From assembly GCA_030867875.1 (NCBI GenBank), contig JAOWCC010001634.1, positions 139,830,365 through 139,894,364 on the forward strand: 64,000 bases of DNA, in the 5' to 3' direction. Positions 53,201-56,825 of this stretch are shown one piece after another. Position 1 is the first letter of the stretch, and every line of letters starts with the position of its first letter. The notes below the pieces were generated by a model that ran no database searches, had not been told where the DNA came from, and was given only the letters and a program-made list of their open reading frames with translations. The translations under genes and the position numbers were made by a program. This DNA is from Actinernus sp. WN-2022 (taxonomy: Eukaryota; Cnidaria; Anthozoa; Actiniaria; Actinernidae).

Positions 53201-54558
53201 GTGTTGAAGTTTGGATAAATTTCATTATATCATCTCGATCTCTGACCAGTGTATGGAACGGAAAAATCGACATCCTACATGTATTTTGTGTTATCTCAGG
53301 AGATAGAGAATTTTATGAATTTCAAGATCATGACATGTCAAAACTGACAAGTCAACATTCCAAAAACACTACACAAGATCGTTTCGTTACATGCATTCAA
53401 CTGCATGATGTAAACTAACACCAATAAGGATTCCCTTCCAATTGACAAATAAGTAACGGGACAACCAGAATTTATCATTCGATCTCTTTAGTGCCTAAAA
53501 CAGTCGGTGTCTTTGGATACAAGTTTATCCATAAATAAAAAAACGTATTTATAAACTCCCACAGTCGAATTCAGTCACCTAAACGGCTAAAGTTTTCAGT
53601 TTATAACAAGCATCGCCATCGGAGAACGATTAAAGCAGTTGTTACATTGTATTTGTAGATCGTCATGGACAAGAGGAACATACACAGTAAAACCATAATT
53701 ATAGAATCGTACTAAAAATATGTTAGTTGTAGAGTGTTCCCTGACGATCTGTGGTTATCTGCATGCCGACGATTTTTAAGACGTAATATTAAACAATGTT
53801 TTTATATTATTCCAGCGCAGACCAACATGAACCCAGACTGATAAATTGAGGATTTTGCCAAACGAAAGCTCTTCCGTAAAGGAAATATTATTTTTGACTT
53901 TGTATTGGGTGGGTGGTAGATCGAATTGATCGGGGATTCTATTTTATATGTCAGAGGAAAAAGGGTCGCATCTACAACCTCATGTCATGATCACTTAAAA
54001 GTGTGTAGCCGTAGGCATGACCGTTCGAGTACACGGAGAACTGCAACTGAATTATCAAACGTAGGATTTACTCACTTTTGGCTTTGTCGGGTTTTTTAGA
54101 GGAAGGTTTCCATCGTAGAGTTGCCAAGTCATCGTCCAGGGTGAAGAGTCTTTGGTACTGACGTGAATTGGACCGTATTTTCATCAACTCGCACCCATTT
54201 TGCATAAACGTAAGGCAGTCTGCAGCTTAAGTTTACAAAAACAAAGCAAGTACGCACAAGAAAAAAACAAGCATTAGCTCAAGCCTCTTCTAACACTTCA
54301 AACAAATAATAATCTACTGCCTTGGTGGAATTACTCACCATTGATTATCTTTTTGTCCTCTGGTCGAGAGCTAAATGATACTGACTTGGACAACGAGCGC
54401 TTCGCGTTCGGACCTCGACCTTCTTTCTTCAAAACGCTCGCTTTCCTGGGCAGGGCAATGTGTTCAGGGACTTCGTCCCTTTCTTCAAAAACATCGTTAT
54501 CACCAATGGAGTTCTGAGAATCAAATCCGGTGGAAATATCCGATGAATTCTCTGCCAT
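5945..54558 (-). CDS. Phosphoinositide phospholipase C, PLCL/PLC-delta type, 18 exons, 3' end off the window
   Basis: PI-PLC cleaves PIP2 at the membrane to IP3 and diacylglycerol. The reading frame was rebuilt from 18 minus-strand exons giving 714 codons with all phases consistent. Order in the protein: tail 1-73 with [12 protein letters not shown] about 80-200, EF-hand region about 204-340, X box about 341-504, acidic linker about 505-556, Y box about 557-692, then the lead into C2. Active-site residues aligned by spacing to rat PLC-delta1 are His377, Asn378, Glu407, Asp409, His422 and Glu456, plus Lys504 and Lys506. The tail and the segment [12 protein letters not shown] resemble vertebrate PLCL (PRIP), which has lost these catalytic residues; here they are intact, so I infer an active enzyme. 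Start chosen at MAENSS because a GT donor follows in frame and the tail ends like PLCL. Intron 2 is 24 kb and intron 4 is AT-AC. Most of C2 and the stop codon were not found. An ancestral PLC-delta is the main alternative name. Confidence 0.9.
6425..7100 (+). pseudogene. CR1/L2-like LINE, 3' end of ORF2 and 3' UTR
   Basis: Reads [20 protein letters not shown], then [15 protein letters not shown]. After a frameshift near 6760 it reads [19 protein letters not shown] and [11 protein letters not shown]. These are the standard last residues of CR1/L2-type ORF2. AT-rich 3' UTR follows. It is 5'-truncated and inside PLC intron 17. Confidence 0.9.
7101..7645. mobile_element. Foldback element with about 200-bp inverted arms, TTAA ends
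   Basis: Arm 7101-7300 (taaagtgcatatgagcc, ctgggtcgatacctcgg) is repeated inverted at 7445-7645, with a spacer of about 140 bp. Both ends sit at TTAA. No transposase. It directly follows the LINE 3' UTR in PLC intron 17. Confidence 0.88.
7959..8075. mobile_element. Short foldback element (21-bp perfect inverted ends)
   Basis: cagtttacggttcatgcgca starts it, and the exact 21-base inverse ends at 8075, only 58 bp from the exon 17 donor. The spacer is 75 bp. Confidence 0.75.
8134..8241 (-). CDS. PLC exon 17 (end of Y box)
   Basis: The acceptor is tttgcctccag. Encodes [20 protein letters not shown] and [16 protein letters not shown], the GYVLKP motif that closes the PLC barrel. The donor is GTATGTATG, phase 1. 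Confidence 0.95.
8479..8658 (-). CDS. PLC exon 16 (Y box core)
   Basis: The acceptor is tttcttgttcacag. Encodes [17 protein letters not shown], then [20 protein letters not shown] and WNCGCQL. The Ser of SFSE and Arg of SRVYP are the substrate-binding residues of active PLCs. The donor is GTGAGGTG, phase 1. Confidence 0.95.
8770..8945. repeat. Degenerate direct repeats
   Basis: The unit caaagtcggtaaagc recurs two to three times with spacing of about 65-70 bp, with shared flanks (cccgcctt). Lies in PLC intron 15. Confidence 0.5.
9146..9260 (-). CDS. PLC exon 15 (start of Y box)
   Basis: The acceptor is tcctttcag. Encodes a lysine-rich lead and then [20 protein letters not shown], the ELSDLV..CKSV motif that opens the PLC Y box. 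The donor is GTAAGTAAC, phase 1. Confidence 0.93.
9785..10048 (+). repeat. Pair of 60-bp direct repeats
   Basis: 9785-9846 and 9987-10048 share aactaaaaagaaaaga...gacag...agagaagatcaactctag at about 90 percent by eye. An A-rich tract follows the second. Lies in PLC intron 14. Confidence 0.65.
10307..10462 (-). CDS. PLC exon 14 (X-Y linker)
   Basis: The acceptor is gctttaattgcag. Encodes [11 protein letters not shown], an acidic run rich in Glu and Asp ([11 protein letters not shown]), then a basic serine-containing end ([10 protein letters not shown]). An acidic X-Y linker normally blocks the active site of PLC enzymes until membrane contact; that role is inferred here. RQGS and KRQS are possible basophilic kinase sites. 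The donor is GTACAAAAC after Lys556. Confidence 0.88.
10773..10921. mobile_element. Small foldback repeat
   Basis: atagacctctatcaggcagc at the left pairs imperfectly with gctgcttgataaaggtcaat at the right. No coding content. Lies in PLC intron 13. Confidence 0.55.
10997..11079 (-). CDS. PLC exon 13 (end of X box)
   Basis: The acceptor is tttttctcatttag. Encodes [20 protein letters not shown] and LKNKILIK. It matches the PLCL arrangement KLYT...LP.PE.LK closely, and its final Lys504 corresponds to a PIP2-phosphate-binding Lys of PLC-delta1. The donor is GTAAAGAG, phase 0. It lies in a frame with no internal Met. Confidence 0.9.
11296..11380 (+). repeat. Two 42-bp tandem units
   Basis: ttttcccgctcttttcggt... 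ending in gtggacgcgcgtacca occurs twice in a row with a few differences. Lies in PLC intron 12. Confidence 0.75.
11751..11822. repeat. Short hairpin
   Basis: ttagcctgagaagac pairs with gtcttctcaggcagctaa around a loop of about 40 bases. Confidence 0.6.
11853..12029. mobile_element. 177-bp MITE next to the exon 12 donor
   Basis: gaatagacctaattcg and its inverse form the ends, with further inverted similarity inside (cagatcacctg, caggtgatct). It starts eight bases into PLC intron 12, so the donor's intronic flank is largely transposon sequence. Confidence 0.8.
12037..12122 (-). CDS. PLC exon 12 (X box, SIENHC)
   Basis: The acceptor is cctctgttctcag. Encodes [20 protein letters not shown] and then KYLKEVLK. 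Glu456 in SIENHC is the last calcium ligand of the active site. The donor GTACAG is followed almost at once by a foldback element that starts eight bases into the intron (12029). Confidence 0.95.
12802..12922 (-). CDS. PLC exon 11 (X box, second catalytic His)
   Basis: The acceptor is catttgtaaacag. Encodes DCWDG, then [18 protein letters not shown] and IEEHAF. His422 is the second catalytic His (YHGH), at the same 45-residue distance from the first as in PLC-delta1, and Asp409 is a calcium ligand. Vertebrate PLCL proteins have lost this motif, so this exon argues for activity. The donor is GTAAGTAAT. Confidence 0.95.
13208..13356 (-). mobile_element. tRNA-derived SINE, family 2
   Basis: The reverse complement reads ttggctcagtggttaagcgc and a B-box-like gtggtttcaaaccccggctg, then a non-tRNA body (ataactgagtagaaggtgct). 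Between PLC exons 10 and 11. Confidence 0.8.
13422..13507 (-). CDS. PLC exon 10 (X box)
   Basis: The acceptor is tttgttttcaag. Encodes [20 protein letters not shown] and then QQGCRCVE, which supplies the calcium ligand Glu407. The donor is GTGAGTAAAC. One trailing base combines with exon 11 to make the Leu of VELD. Confidence 0.93.
13630..13850 (-). mobile_element. LINE 3' UTR and tail
   Basis: The reverse complement ends aataaagattgttgttgttg, a polyadenylation-like signal followed by a short repeated tail as in CR1/L2 elements. Upstream text (cctcacggtttatttagcct) resembles the LINE tails at 7080 and 40840. No ORF part remains. Confidence 0.65.
14278..14374. repeat. 28-bp perfect inverted repeat
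   Basis: 14278-14305 (aacttctatatttggtctgg and on) is matched by its exact inverse at 14347-14374 with a 41-base loop. It abuts a SINE that begins at about 14379. Confidence 0.8.
14379..14632 (+). mobile_element. tRNA-derived SINE, family 1, well preserved
   Basis: gagccggggtggcgcagtgg head with A box, B box cgttcgatcccgg, then gagttgagtttgttggcatc and cggttttcctccctcc body. Best preserved of the family 1 copies here. Confidence 0.9.
14633..16383. other. Intron DNA without recognised gene
   Basis: Part of PLC intron 9. No frame has a family signature. At about 15557 ggggcgtagccaggag resembles the end of a common dispersed repeat, but its borders cannot be set. Confidence 0.5.
16384..16629 (+). 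pseudogene. C-terminal remnant of a transposase-like protein
   Basis: An open frame without an early Met, ending at TAA 16627-16629. It reads [20 protein letters not shown], then [16 protein letters not shown] and [12 protein letters not shown]. The composition and stop position look like real coding sequence. The layout (basic-aromatic helix, LDG-ID, hydrophobic helix, RP-L) recalls the last part of PIF/Harbinger or ISL2EU-type DDE transposases, but that is a guess. G+C-rich codons (GCG, ACG, CGT) differ from surrounding DNA. No N-terminal domains were found upstream. Confidence 0.55.
17250..18085. mobile_element. Element bounded by inverted AGCCTCCTCCGCAGGCAACT
   Basis: agcctcctccgcaggcaact at 17258 and its exact inverse at about 18053 bound roughly 815 bp, with further similar bases outside (ttagttct). 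The inside holds an ATTGT-rich tract (17858-17944) and no transposase. Confidence 0.6.
18377..19388 (+). pseudogene. Tetratricopeptide-repeat protein relic (TTC28-like)
   Basis: At least six TPR units of 40 residues (120 bp), with the repeating core [19 protein letters not shown], like the TTC28/CHAT-type TPR proteins that are numerous in cnidarians. The frame starts at [12 protein letters not shown], or more likely MANSDG. A stop at 18887-18889 cuts the fourth unit, unit five has lost bases, and a frameshift precedes the last units. After the TPRs it reads [20 protein letters not shown], resembling the linker after the TPRs in those proteins, but no CHAT domain follows. Instead the sequence ends aataaagttgttgttgttg, like a LINE tail. 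No introns are visible, which fits a retrocopy. Lies opposite in strand inside PLC intron 9. Confidence 0.85.
19427..19800 (-). pseudogene. LINE reverse transcriptase fragment
   Basis: The reverse complement reads [20 protein letters not shown], then [16 protein letters not shown], the central RT core of CR1/Jockey-like LINEs, and later [13 protein letters not shown] where [18 protein letters not shown] is expected. Several frameshifts. Inactive. Confidence 0.9.
19991..20400. mobile_element. MITE with TACCGTATTTGATTGAATAAG ends
   Basis: taccgtatttgattgaataa and its near inverse (ttattcgatcaaatacggta) bound 410 bp; TA at each end suggests a Tc1/mariner-superfamily target. gaataagcgccccc is repeated several times inside. 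A central stretch reads [14 protein letters not shown], perhaps the acidic tail of a lost transposase. Confidence 0.85.
20454..20571 (-). CDS. PLC exon 9 (start of X box, first catalytic His)
   Basis: The acceptor is catttgtag. Encodes [14 protein letters not shown], then [11 protein letters not shown] and the active-site motif ASSHNT. His377 and Asn378 match the first catalytic His and a calcium-binding Asn of PLC-delta1. The donor is GTGAGTAC, phase 2. Confidence 0.95.
20661..20883. mobile_element. Tc1/mariner-type MITE with GGATATATCC cluster
   Basis: cagtaccgtgcaaaaagatt starts it and the inverse ends it, with flanking TA at 20659-20660 and 20884-20885. The CAGT start and TA target fit Tc1/mariner. 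The inside carries about seven copies of the palindrome ggatatatcc or close variants. Confidence 0.88.
21241..21775 (+). repeat. Six tandem units of 84-92 bp
   Basis: Each unit contains ggagttgacc, gatacaaaccctctttc, tatgaatatggata and tgattatcatgctaact. Unit length varies through small indels. Lies in PLC intron 8. Confidence 0.92.
22126..22219 (-). CDS. PLC exon 8 (EF-hand region)
   Basis: The acceptor is ttttatggtcag. Encodes [20 protein letters not shown] through KKKCLGID, the segment that leads into the GIDGFT motif before the X box. The donor is GTATGTTC, phase 1. Confidence 0.9.
22360..22580 (+). repeat. Two diverged direct repeats, also found near 30361
   Basis: gatgatgtcatcgttac...caccacta...gggaccc...catgtctgtcaaagttt occurs at 22370 and again at 22495, and a third version lies at 30361-30520. 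Function unknown. Confidence 0.6.
22861..23035 (+). mobile_element. SINE family 1, headless copy
   Basis: gtgagttgagtttgttggta, then ttgttccgagggttttcctc and atttcctccctccac match the family body. The tRNA-like head is degraded. Confidence 0.75.
23522..23588 (-). CDS. PLC exon 7 (EF-hand region)
   Basis: The acceptor is ctgtcgtag. The 67-bp exon encodes [20 protein letters not shown] plus EQG, corresponding to the FLEAEQG motif conserved in PLCL and other PLCs. The donor is GTGAGTG, phase 0. Confidence 0.9.
23764..24340. mobile_element. Possible TTAA-type element, left end only clear
   Basis: tttaaaggggcactgtcaac is the kind of end seen in the TTAA-flanked elements at 37201 and 60785. A weak counterpart (ctgacagtg) lies near 24319. 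Open frame 23905-24321 inside has no recognised motif and is likely chance. Confidence 0.35.
24591..24880. mobile_element. 290-bp foldback element
   Basis: caatcgaagggctgtgtgca and its inverse form the ends; ggtatagaatggtct and agaccattctatacc form an inner pair. A piece of the left half (attctcc...gggagaattt...tgatcac) recurs at about 45370-45440. Confidence 0.85.
25145..25257 (-). CDS. PLC exon 6 (EF-hand region)
   Basis: The acceptor is aaactttag. Encodes [10 protein letters not shown] then [24 protein letters not shown], the family's EEF..FY..L..R.E.Y.L block. The donor is GTAAGAGG, phase 2, giving a split Arg codon. Confidence 0.9.
25436..25500 (+). mobile_element. SINE head fragment
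   Basis: gatgcaggttagcacagtgg followed by taaaacatgcacctctca resembles the head of the SINE at 1298. No B box remains. Confidence 0.5.
26500..27470 (+). pseudogene. LINE ORF2 C-terminal remnant split by a later insertion
   Basis: In shifting frames it reads [23 protein letters not shown] text, [17 protein letters not shown], then beyond an insertion [19 protein letters not shown] and [17 protein letters not shown]. These match the end of CR1/L2 ORF2. The 26824-27224 insertion separates INRL from VLHKAI. Several stops. Confidence 0.85.
26824..27224. mobile_element. hAT-like MITE inside the LINE, 5-bp target duplication CATAG
   Basis: Ends CAGGGCTTGACA and TGTCAAGCCCTG, flanked by CATAG at 26819-26823 and 27225-27229. 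Removing the element and one CATAG restores the LINE reading RLIVLHKA, so borders are exact. CAGGG ends suit hAT; five-base duplications are unusual for most hATs. Confidence 0.9.
27951..28080 (-). CDS. PLC exon 5 (EF-hand region)
   Basis: Begins with the AC acceptor of the U12 intron. Encodes [13 protein letters not shown] through AKQKFK, a helix-loop-helix of the PLC EF-hand region. The loop ([13 protein letters not shown]) keeps only part of the calcium-ligand pattern, so binding there is doubtful. The donor is GTGAGAATT, phase 0. Confidence 0.88.
28081..28701 (-). other. U12-dependent AT-AC intron (PLC intron 4)
   Basis: On the minus strand the intron begins ATATCCTTT (28701 down to 28693) and ends in AC at 28082-28081. 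CCTTAAC at 28096-28090 matches the U12 branch-site consensus, with the branch adenosine about ten bases from the acceptor, the short distance typical of minor-class introns. Splicing gives GAT AG|A TGG TTA AAG, which encodes the Trp-Leu-Lys conserved in PLC proteins. No AG acceptor upstream of that Trp codon keeps the frame open. Confidence 0.85.
28702..28741 (-). CDS. PLC exon 4, 40-bp micro-exon
   Basis: The acceptor is cttttctcaacag. The exon is 40 bp and encodes [13 protein letters not shown] plus two bases of an Arg codon. It links the PH domain to the EF-hand region at the place where the family has a variable linker followed by Trp-Leu-Lys. Its donor reads ATATCCTTT, the U12 AT-AC consensus, not GT. 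Phase 2 fits exon 5 exactly. Confidence 0.85.
28803..29062. repeat. Inverted repeat bounding G- and C-rich tracts
   Basis: gttgccaggatttgggg at the left pairs with aaaatcctggtaac at the right. The middle has a poly-C run at about 29013-29030. Probably an old element. Lies in PLC intron 3. Confidence 0.5.
29815..30018 (-). CDS. PLC exon 3 (second half of PH domain)
   Basis: The acceptor is ctattacag. Encodes [20 protein letters not shown] and [12 protein letters not shown], the second half of the PH domain up to its C-terminal helix. The donor is GTACATTAC, weaker than the others. Reading through it gives an open but unrelated tail, and splicing to exon 4 restores homology (SEK then AQSPVEQ), so the donor is accepted. 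Confidence 0.92.
30960..31255 (+). mobile_element. tRNA-derived SINE, family 3, with poly-G tract
   Basis: cacgctggcttagtgttaag head, B box caggttcaaatcccag, then catccttgggcagggaggta and attggccttgtctccttcct. The same body is at 49549-49737 on the other strand. A run of about 18 G lies at 31105-31122 inside it. Confidence 0.85.
31540..31735 (+). repeat. SINE-tail-like AT-rich repeat
   Basis: tataatttatatagcccaca, then ttctaagaaaaaggtgcttt: the cell-like module (tatatagc...gtgctttaca) also seen near 49430-49480 in the other orientation. Borders unclear. Confidence 0.5.
31979..32864. mobile_element. MULE-like nonautonomous element, 9-bp target duplication
   Basis: Terminal inverted repeats of about 90 bp (TAGCCTGAATTTCAG... 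ending near gacgtcac). A perfect 9-bp direct repeat AGAAACATT flanks it (31970-31978 and 32865-32873). Long inverted ends with a 9-bp duplication are the hallmark of Mutator-like elements. The middle has no transposase. Lies in PLC intron 2. Confidence 0.92.
32879..35097 (-). mobile_element. Dispersed element X, second copy with different interior
   Basis: 33010-33100 is the reverse complement of the right end of the element at 57961-60609 (ggtagcgcggtgac, attctctgctccccta), and 34765-35097 is the reverse complement of its left part (gcgccagttgaaatatcctg, caatctgattggtgtgaa, gctgccacaggcagcccgag). The roughly 1.7 kb between shows no resemblance. 32879-33009 is a further module (agagcccatctgggctttca) that also lies next to the first copy. 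Confidence 0.75.
35206..35398 (+). repeat. CTGTAATAATC-rich tandem repeat
   Basis: Units of ctgtaataatc with interspersed tata and attca in a loose higher-order order, about fifteen copies. Lies in PLC intron 2. Confidence 0.9.
35562..36066. mobile_element. Pogo/Tigger-type MITE, right end degraded
   Basis: tacagtggaaccctggtata is the classic pogo/Tigger terminal start with a TA. Related runs (ttataacggagtttcg, cttcattataccac) lie toward 36060, but the matching inverted end is not intact. Confidence 0.7.
36100..37200. other. Intron DNA, possible outer TTAA element
   Basis: No gene recognised. ttaaagtcacattg at 36769 and ggcactttaa near 37984-37993 may be the ends of an outer element into which the element at 37201 inserted. 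The end match is only seven bases, so this is tentative. Confidence 0.3.
37201..37802. mobile_element. TTAA-flanked foldback element
   Basis: TTAA at 37201-37204 and 37799-37802; ends AGTGCC and GGCACT extended imperfectly. An inner inverted pair of about 82 bp (37357-37438 and 37574-37655) includes ccattgctggaagccgtgcc. No transposase. Confidence 0.88.
37996..39230. other. Intron DNA without recognised gene
   Basis: Nothing identified apart from scattered tacatgta palindromes, including three in a row at about 38555-38572. Confidence 0.5.
39260..39564 (+). repeat. Minisatellite, ten units of about 31 bp
   Basis: Unit gttctgtgggactgctcgtt followed by atgccaccatt; lengths 28-31. Two overlapping open frames ([16 protein letters not shown]) arise simply because the unit lacks stops, so they are not taken as genes. 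Confidence 0.93.
40024..40445 (+). pseudogene. LINE ORF2 C-terminus (in duplication copy 1)
   Basis: From 40069 reads [20 protein letters not shown], then [14 protein letters not shown] and [12 protein letters not shown], stop at 40285-40287. WNSLP...SFK is the standard end of CR1-like ORF2. An A-rich aaataaaa tail ends it. Repeated at 41916-42337. Confidence 0.9.
40460..40930 (+). mobile_element. Second LINE 3' UTR (in duplication copy 1)
   Basis: AT-rich sequence containing ccctcacggctttatgttta and ending aaataaagccttgaaccttg, as in LINE tails near 7080 and 13780. Repeated at 42352-42822. Confidence 0.7.
41571..43462 (+). repeat. 1,892-bp tandem duplication, copy 2
   Basis: Same sequence as copy 1. 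The five bases ccctt occur before copy 1, at the joint and after copy 2, so the breakpoints share microhomology. Confidence 0.95.
41916..42337 (+). pseudogene. LINE ORF2 C-terminus (duplicate)
   Basis: Same as 40024-40445, carried along by the duplication and not an independent insertion. Confidence 0.9.
43490..43576. mobile_element. End of a TTAA-type element
   Basis: ctgaggtggcccctttaagc resembles the right end ggcccctttaa of the element at 60785-61788, with a shared motif (tttctatggcatcagaaatgg) inward. The partner end was not found. A related end is at 45050-45243. Confidence 0.55.
44041..44890 (+). repeat. Four degenerate tandem units of about 150-320 bp
   Basis: Each contains agagtttgtgaa, caatttactatgcctgagat, cacaatcatgtgggctgtca and gtaagagagaatttg. 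The first is enlarged by a (TA)n/(CATA)n tract. Confidence 0.85.
44140..44292 (+). repeat. TA/CATA microsatellite
   Basis: Long runs of ta with cata interruptions in two blocks (44145-44222 and 44263-44298). Confidence 0.9.
45050..45243. mobile_element. End of a TTAA-type element
   Basis: cagtgggtgagatggcccct followed by ttaa is close to cactgtgggtgagacggccc of the element ending at 61788. The inner part (attcagttttatggcttgga) is shared with 43500-43520. Confidence 0.65.
45921..45976. repeat. Hairpin with TATCAGATTTACAAAC arms
   Basis: tatcagatttacaaac and gtttgtaaatctgata are exact inverses around a short loop, with extended similarity outward (gctttatc, gataatgaagc). Confidence 0.75.
46300..46490 (+). 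mobile_element. LINE 3' tail
   Basis: cagctctctggaagagcatt...gtgtttaaataaagataact followed by a short taactgac-type repeat, a CR1/L2-like end. No ORF part recognised upstream. Confidence 0.65.
46500..48270. other. Intron DNA without recognised gene
   Basis: AT-rich, with tacatgta palindromes and short low-complexity runs. No coding or transposon signature. Confidence 0.5.
48271..48503. mobile_element. 233-bp foldback element
   Basis: ttagtaagaatg and cattcttactaa form the ends; agatactgccatgcaaa and tttgcatggcaatatct an inner pair. Confidence 0.8.
48921..49150 (+). mobile_element. tRNA-derived SINE, family 1
   Basis: ggggagccgggtggttcagtgg head, B box gagtttgattcccg, body gagttgagtttgttggtatc and ggtttttctccgggttctcc. 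Confidence 0.88.
49425..49737 (-). mobile_element. tRNA-derived SINE, family 3, long copy
   Basis: The reverse complement begins tggttagctcagttggtaga with B box ggttcgaatccggc, then gtgtccttgggcaggga and ggccttgtctccttctaatc, and ends with a module resembling ctttacagtgcgctata-type SINE tails. The head is the closest to a real tRNA in this window. Confidence 0.88.
50861..51621. mobile_element. hAT-like nonautonomous element with GGGCTTCTGACAGGTTGCA ends
   Basis: gggcttctgacaggttgca (50861-50879) and its exact inverse (51603-51621) bound about 760 bp. The right end reads gccctg, so the full end was probably CAGGGCTT. attgtgcggg is repeated at least five times near both ends. The open frames inside show no transposase motif. 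Confidence 0.8.
51622..54075. other. Intron DNA, PLC intron 2 proximal part
   Basis: No gene recognised. Contains a C-rich run at about 52747-52790 (poly-G on the transcribed gene's sense strand) and a nearby pair, gactttgc and gcaaagtc, at 52690-52730. Confidence 0.5.
54076..54225 (-). CDS. PLC exon 2 (first half of PH domain)
   Basis: Reads [17 protein letters not shown] through [14 protein letters not shown]. This is the first part of a PLC PH domain, with the Leu-Arg-Trp core typical of the family. The donor is GTGAGT and exon 1 is only 113 bp away. The next exon is 24 kb downstream; the frame continues as KAKIS, matching the usual PH domain order, so no exon seems to be missing between them. 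Confidence 0.9.
54339..54558 (-). CDS. PLC exon 1 (start codon, N-terminal tail)
   Basis: Encodes 73 residues plus one base, starting MAENSSDIS and ending DKKIIN. It is acidic at first, then basic and serine-rich, with the PLCL-like stretch SVSFSSRP just before the PH domain. The donor is GTGAGTAA at 54338 downward. Phase 1 joins exon 2 to give an Ala codon. No signal peptide or membrane segment is visible, as expected for a cytosolic enzyme. Confidence 0.9.
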
Positions 54559-54624
54559 ATTTTAAGGACTGCCACAAACCTCGACAATCATTCTGATGAC
54601 TTCGTTGTTTGGTCACGTGATGGT
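54559..54624 (-). promoter_or_regulatory. Probable 5' UTR or promoter side of the PLC gene
   Basis: Short stretch just upstream of the PLC start codon. It contains one CACGTG palindrome (54614-54619), a possible E-box. No TATA box is obvious. An open frame on the plus strand begins right after it (54625-54843) but has no recognised homology, so a divergent gene is only a possibility. Confidence 0.3.
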
Positions 54625-56127
54625 TTGTTTGAAGGGGAGACTGGCGAGACTGTAAATACCCGTACTTTTTCTCGTTTTCACACGATATTTCTCAACTCTT
54701 TCCTTAAAACGAAAAAAACAACAGTCAACCTACTTAGGTTAAAGTCTATGCGTTTTGAAAATAAATTACGCATGGGTTCAGTCTCTTCACCACAGGACCC
54801 CGGCGACGTCCAAGCGATAAAAAAAGTGAAGGAGATCATTTAGTTTTAATATTCACTTGCGACGCATTTACTTTTTTTTAAGTAAGAGAAAATGGCAGGA
54901 ATAAGGGACTCCGGTAACATTATGCTACAGGCAAGTACTACACTGATGGATTCAGAATTTTCCAAGATCTAACTGCTTATGACAGTAATATTGATGTGAT
55001 ACATTCTTCAGTCCAGGGTTAACATTATGGTCTATTTTCTAATAGTTAATTAAGATAACAGCAAATATTTCTTTCGTGTCAGCATGACATATTCTCTCCA
55101 ATATTGAGTTAGAGAAATAAAATTGGCTCTAAAAGCAAATAACAATAAAGCATCCTACGGAGAATTTGGTTACAGCTGTGATATCGAGATGAGGTTTGGT
55201 GTTAATTCTCTGTTTTCTGTTGTTTTCACCTCAAAATATAACCATATTTATTCATTTATAAGGCTCAAGGTTGATATGACTACTGTATTCGGCAGTATTC
55301 GGTTCGGTATACGACGCGACGGTTGATGTTGACAATCGCCAAAAGCCGGTATCTCTAAGATGTCAAATCTTCACTTTGTCAACATTATGTACACTTACAC
55401 TTTAGTACCGCTTAGCCCTTAGGTCAAAATATATTTCCAAAAATATGTTTGATCATGCGAATCCGAGTATTTATGAAAGGAGATTTGAGGGAGTAAGTGA
55501 AAAGTAAAATAATTATCTTTAAAGAATAACCAGAACCGTAAAACCTGGAAACCCGGGCTTATACGGCCTTGTATCAGGGAAGAAATGAGATTTCATCAAA
55601 ATGTTATCCTTTCTGTAATTCTCGCTGTAGGTCAATTATATAAATTACAGACGTAGCGTCCATGATATGGTTCAAGCGAGAGGAAGCAGACATGAGTGAC
55701 CACTTGACTTACTCCTTCTGGAAGTAATAATTCCAGTTGAATAAATTCAAGATGTTATTATTTACAGCAAATTATTAAAGTAGTCTATTTCAGGATTATT
55801 TCGGATAAATTCTTAGGGACTCACGTTTTTATACACTGTTTAAATAGAAACCAAACCCGTTCTGCCGATTACAACATTCTTATATCTTTTCAGTTGAAAG
55901 CCAGGAGCATTACCATTGGGCTTCTGTGCCGGAAAACTGATAGATTTGCTGGAGTCGCTCCACAAGCGCTTTTATCTCTATTATAATAACATAGACCATA
56001 TTAAAGCTCAAATCATGTTCAGTTGGTAGAATCTGTTGTTAATTTGTCGAGTCTCGCTGTTTGTTTATATAACTTCTTAGAGGAGGGGTGCATGGGTACA
56101 CCTCGAATGGTACGAAATTTGTTCCAA
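54625..56127. other. Upstream DNA without recognised gene
   Basis: Divergent open frame 54625-54843 (72 codons) starts close to the PLC start codon but has no recognised motif. Nothing else identified up to 56127. Confidence 0.45.
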
Positions 56128-56212
56128 AGCTTGCCTGCGGAAAGAGCCGTCTGGCTCGCTTTTGGCTCTCGAATAGAGAGGCTAGACGGCTGTTTCCGCA
56201 GGCTAGCAATAT
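56128..56212. repeat. Hairpin with TGCCTGCGGAAA arms
   Basis: ttgcctgcggaaa and tttccgcaggctagc pair, as do ccgtctggct-like inner pieces. Open frames on both strands here (56023-56304, 56039-56269) are by-products. Confidence 0.7.
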
Positions 56213-56825
56213 GTGCGCATGAGTTTTTTCCTCATTCGGCCCTTTTTTCTTTCCCAAAGCTAAGTGCACGATATTTATTTTCGCTAGCTTGTGTTCCTTT
56301 GTAAGTTATTTTGTTTGCAAGAAGGCAGTGTGCAGGGTTCACTGCCTCTGAAAACATCCCCCCCCCCCCCAATTGCTTATCGCGCGAAATTCAAATCAAA
56401 CAGAGTAAGGTCTACACAGTTCGTAAACAGTCATAAAATACCACATGCGGTCTTTAATGAACAACTACAACCTTCGCCATTTAAGTACGGACCGCCCGAC
56501 AAAATAAGGATATTCAGAACACTGAACGAACTCAGTCCTCTGACGTACAGATCGCCGGTATTTTTTATGACTTCGCTTGTCCCGGCTCTCCCTTCACAAT
56601 GTTGGGATAGAAAGGCAACATTTAGGTCTTCTCGAAAACCAACATTGAAATGGGAGACGGGGGTTGTGTTAAAAATAGCCGGAAATTGCTGAAGAGGTCC
56701 GACTTAAATGGCGGGGGTTGTATCTTCCCTCTGTTCACTCTTTGATGGCTTGTTTGATTTTAAACCCTCAACATTTAGTATTTTAACAGGAGATGCCGAT
56801 TAATCGCCTACGTTTTTCGTTGCCC

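Noticed and set aside
56291..56692. 133-codon ORF as a host gene
   Set aside because: Includes a poly-C-encoded proline run, no motif recognised, and no splice context; left as unassigned.
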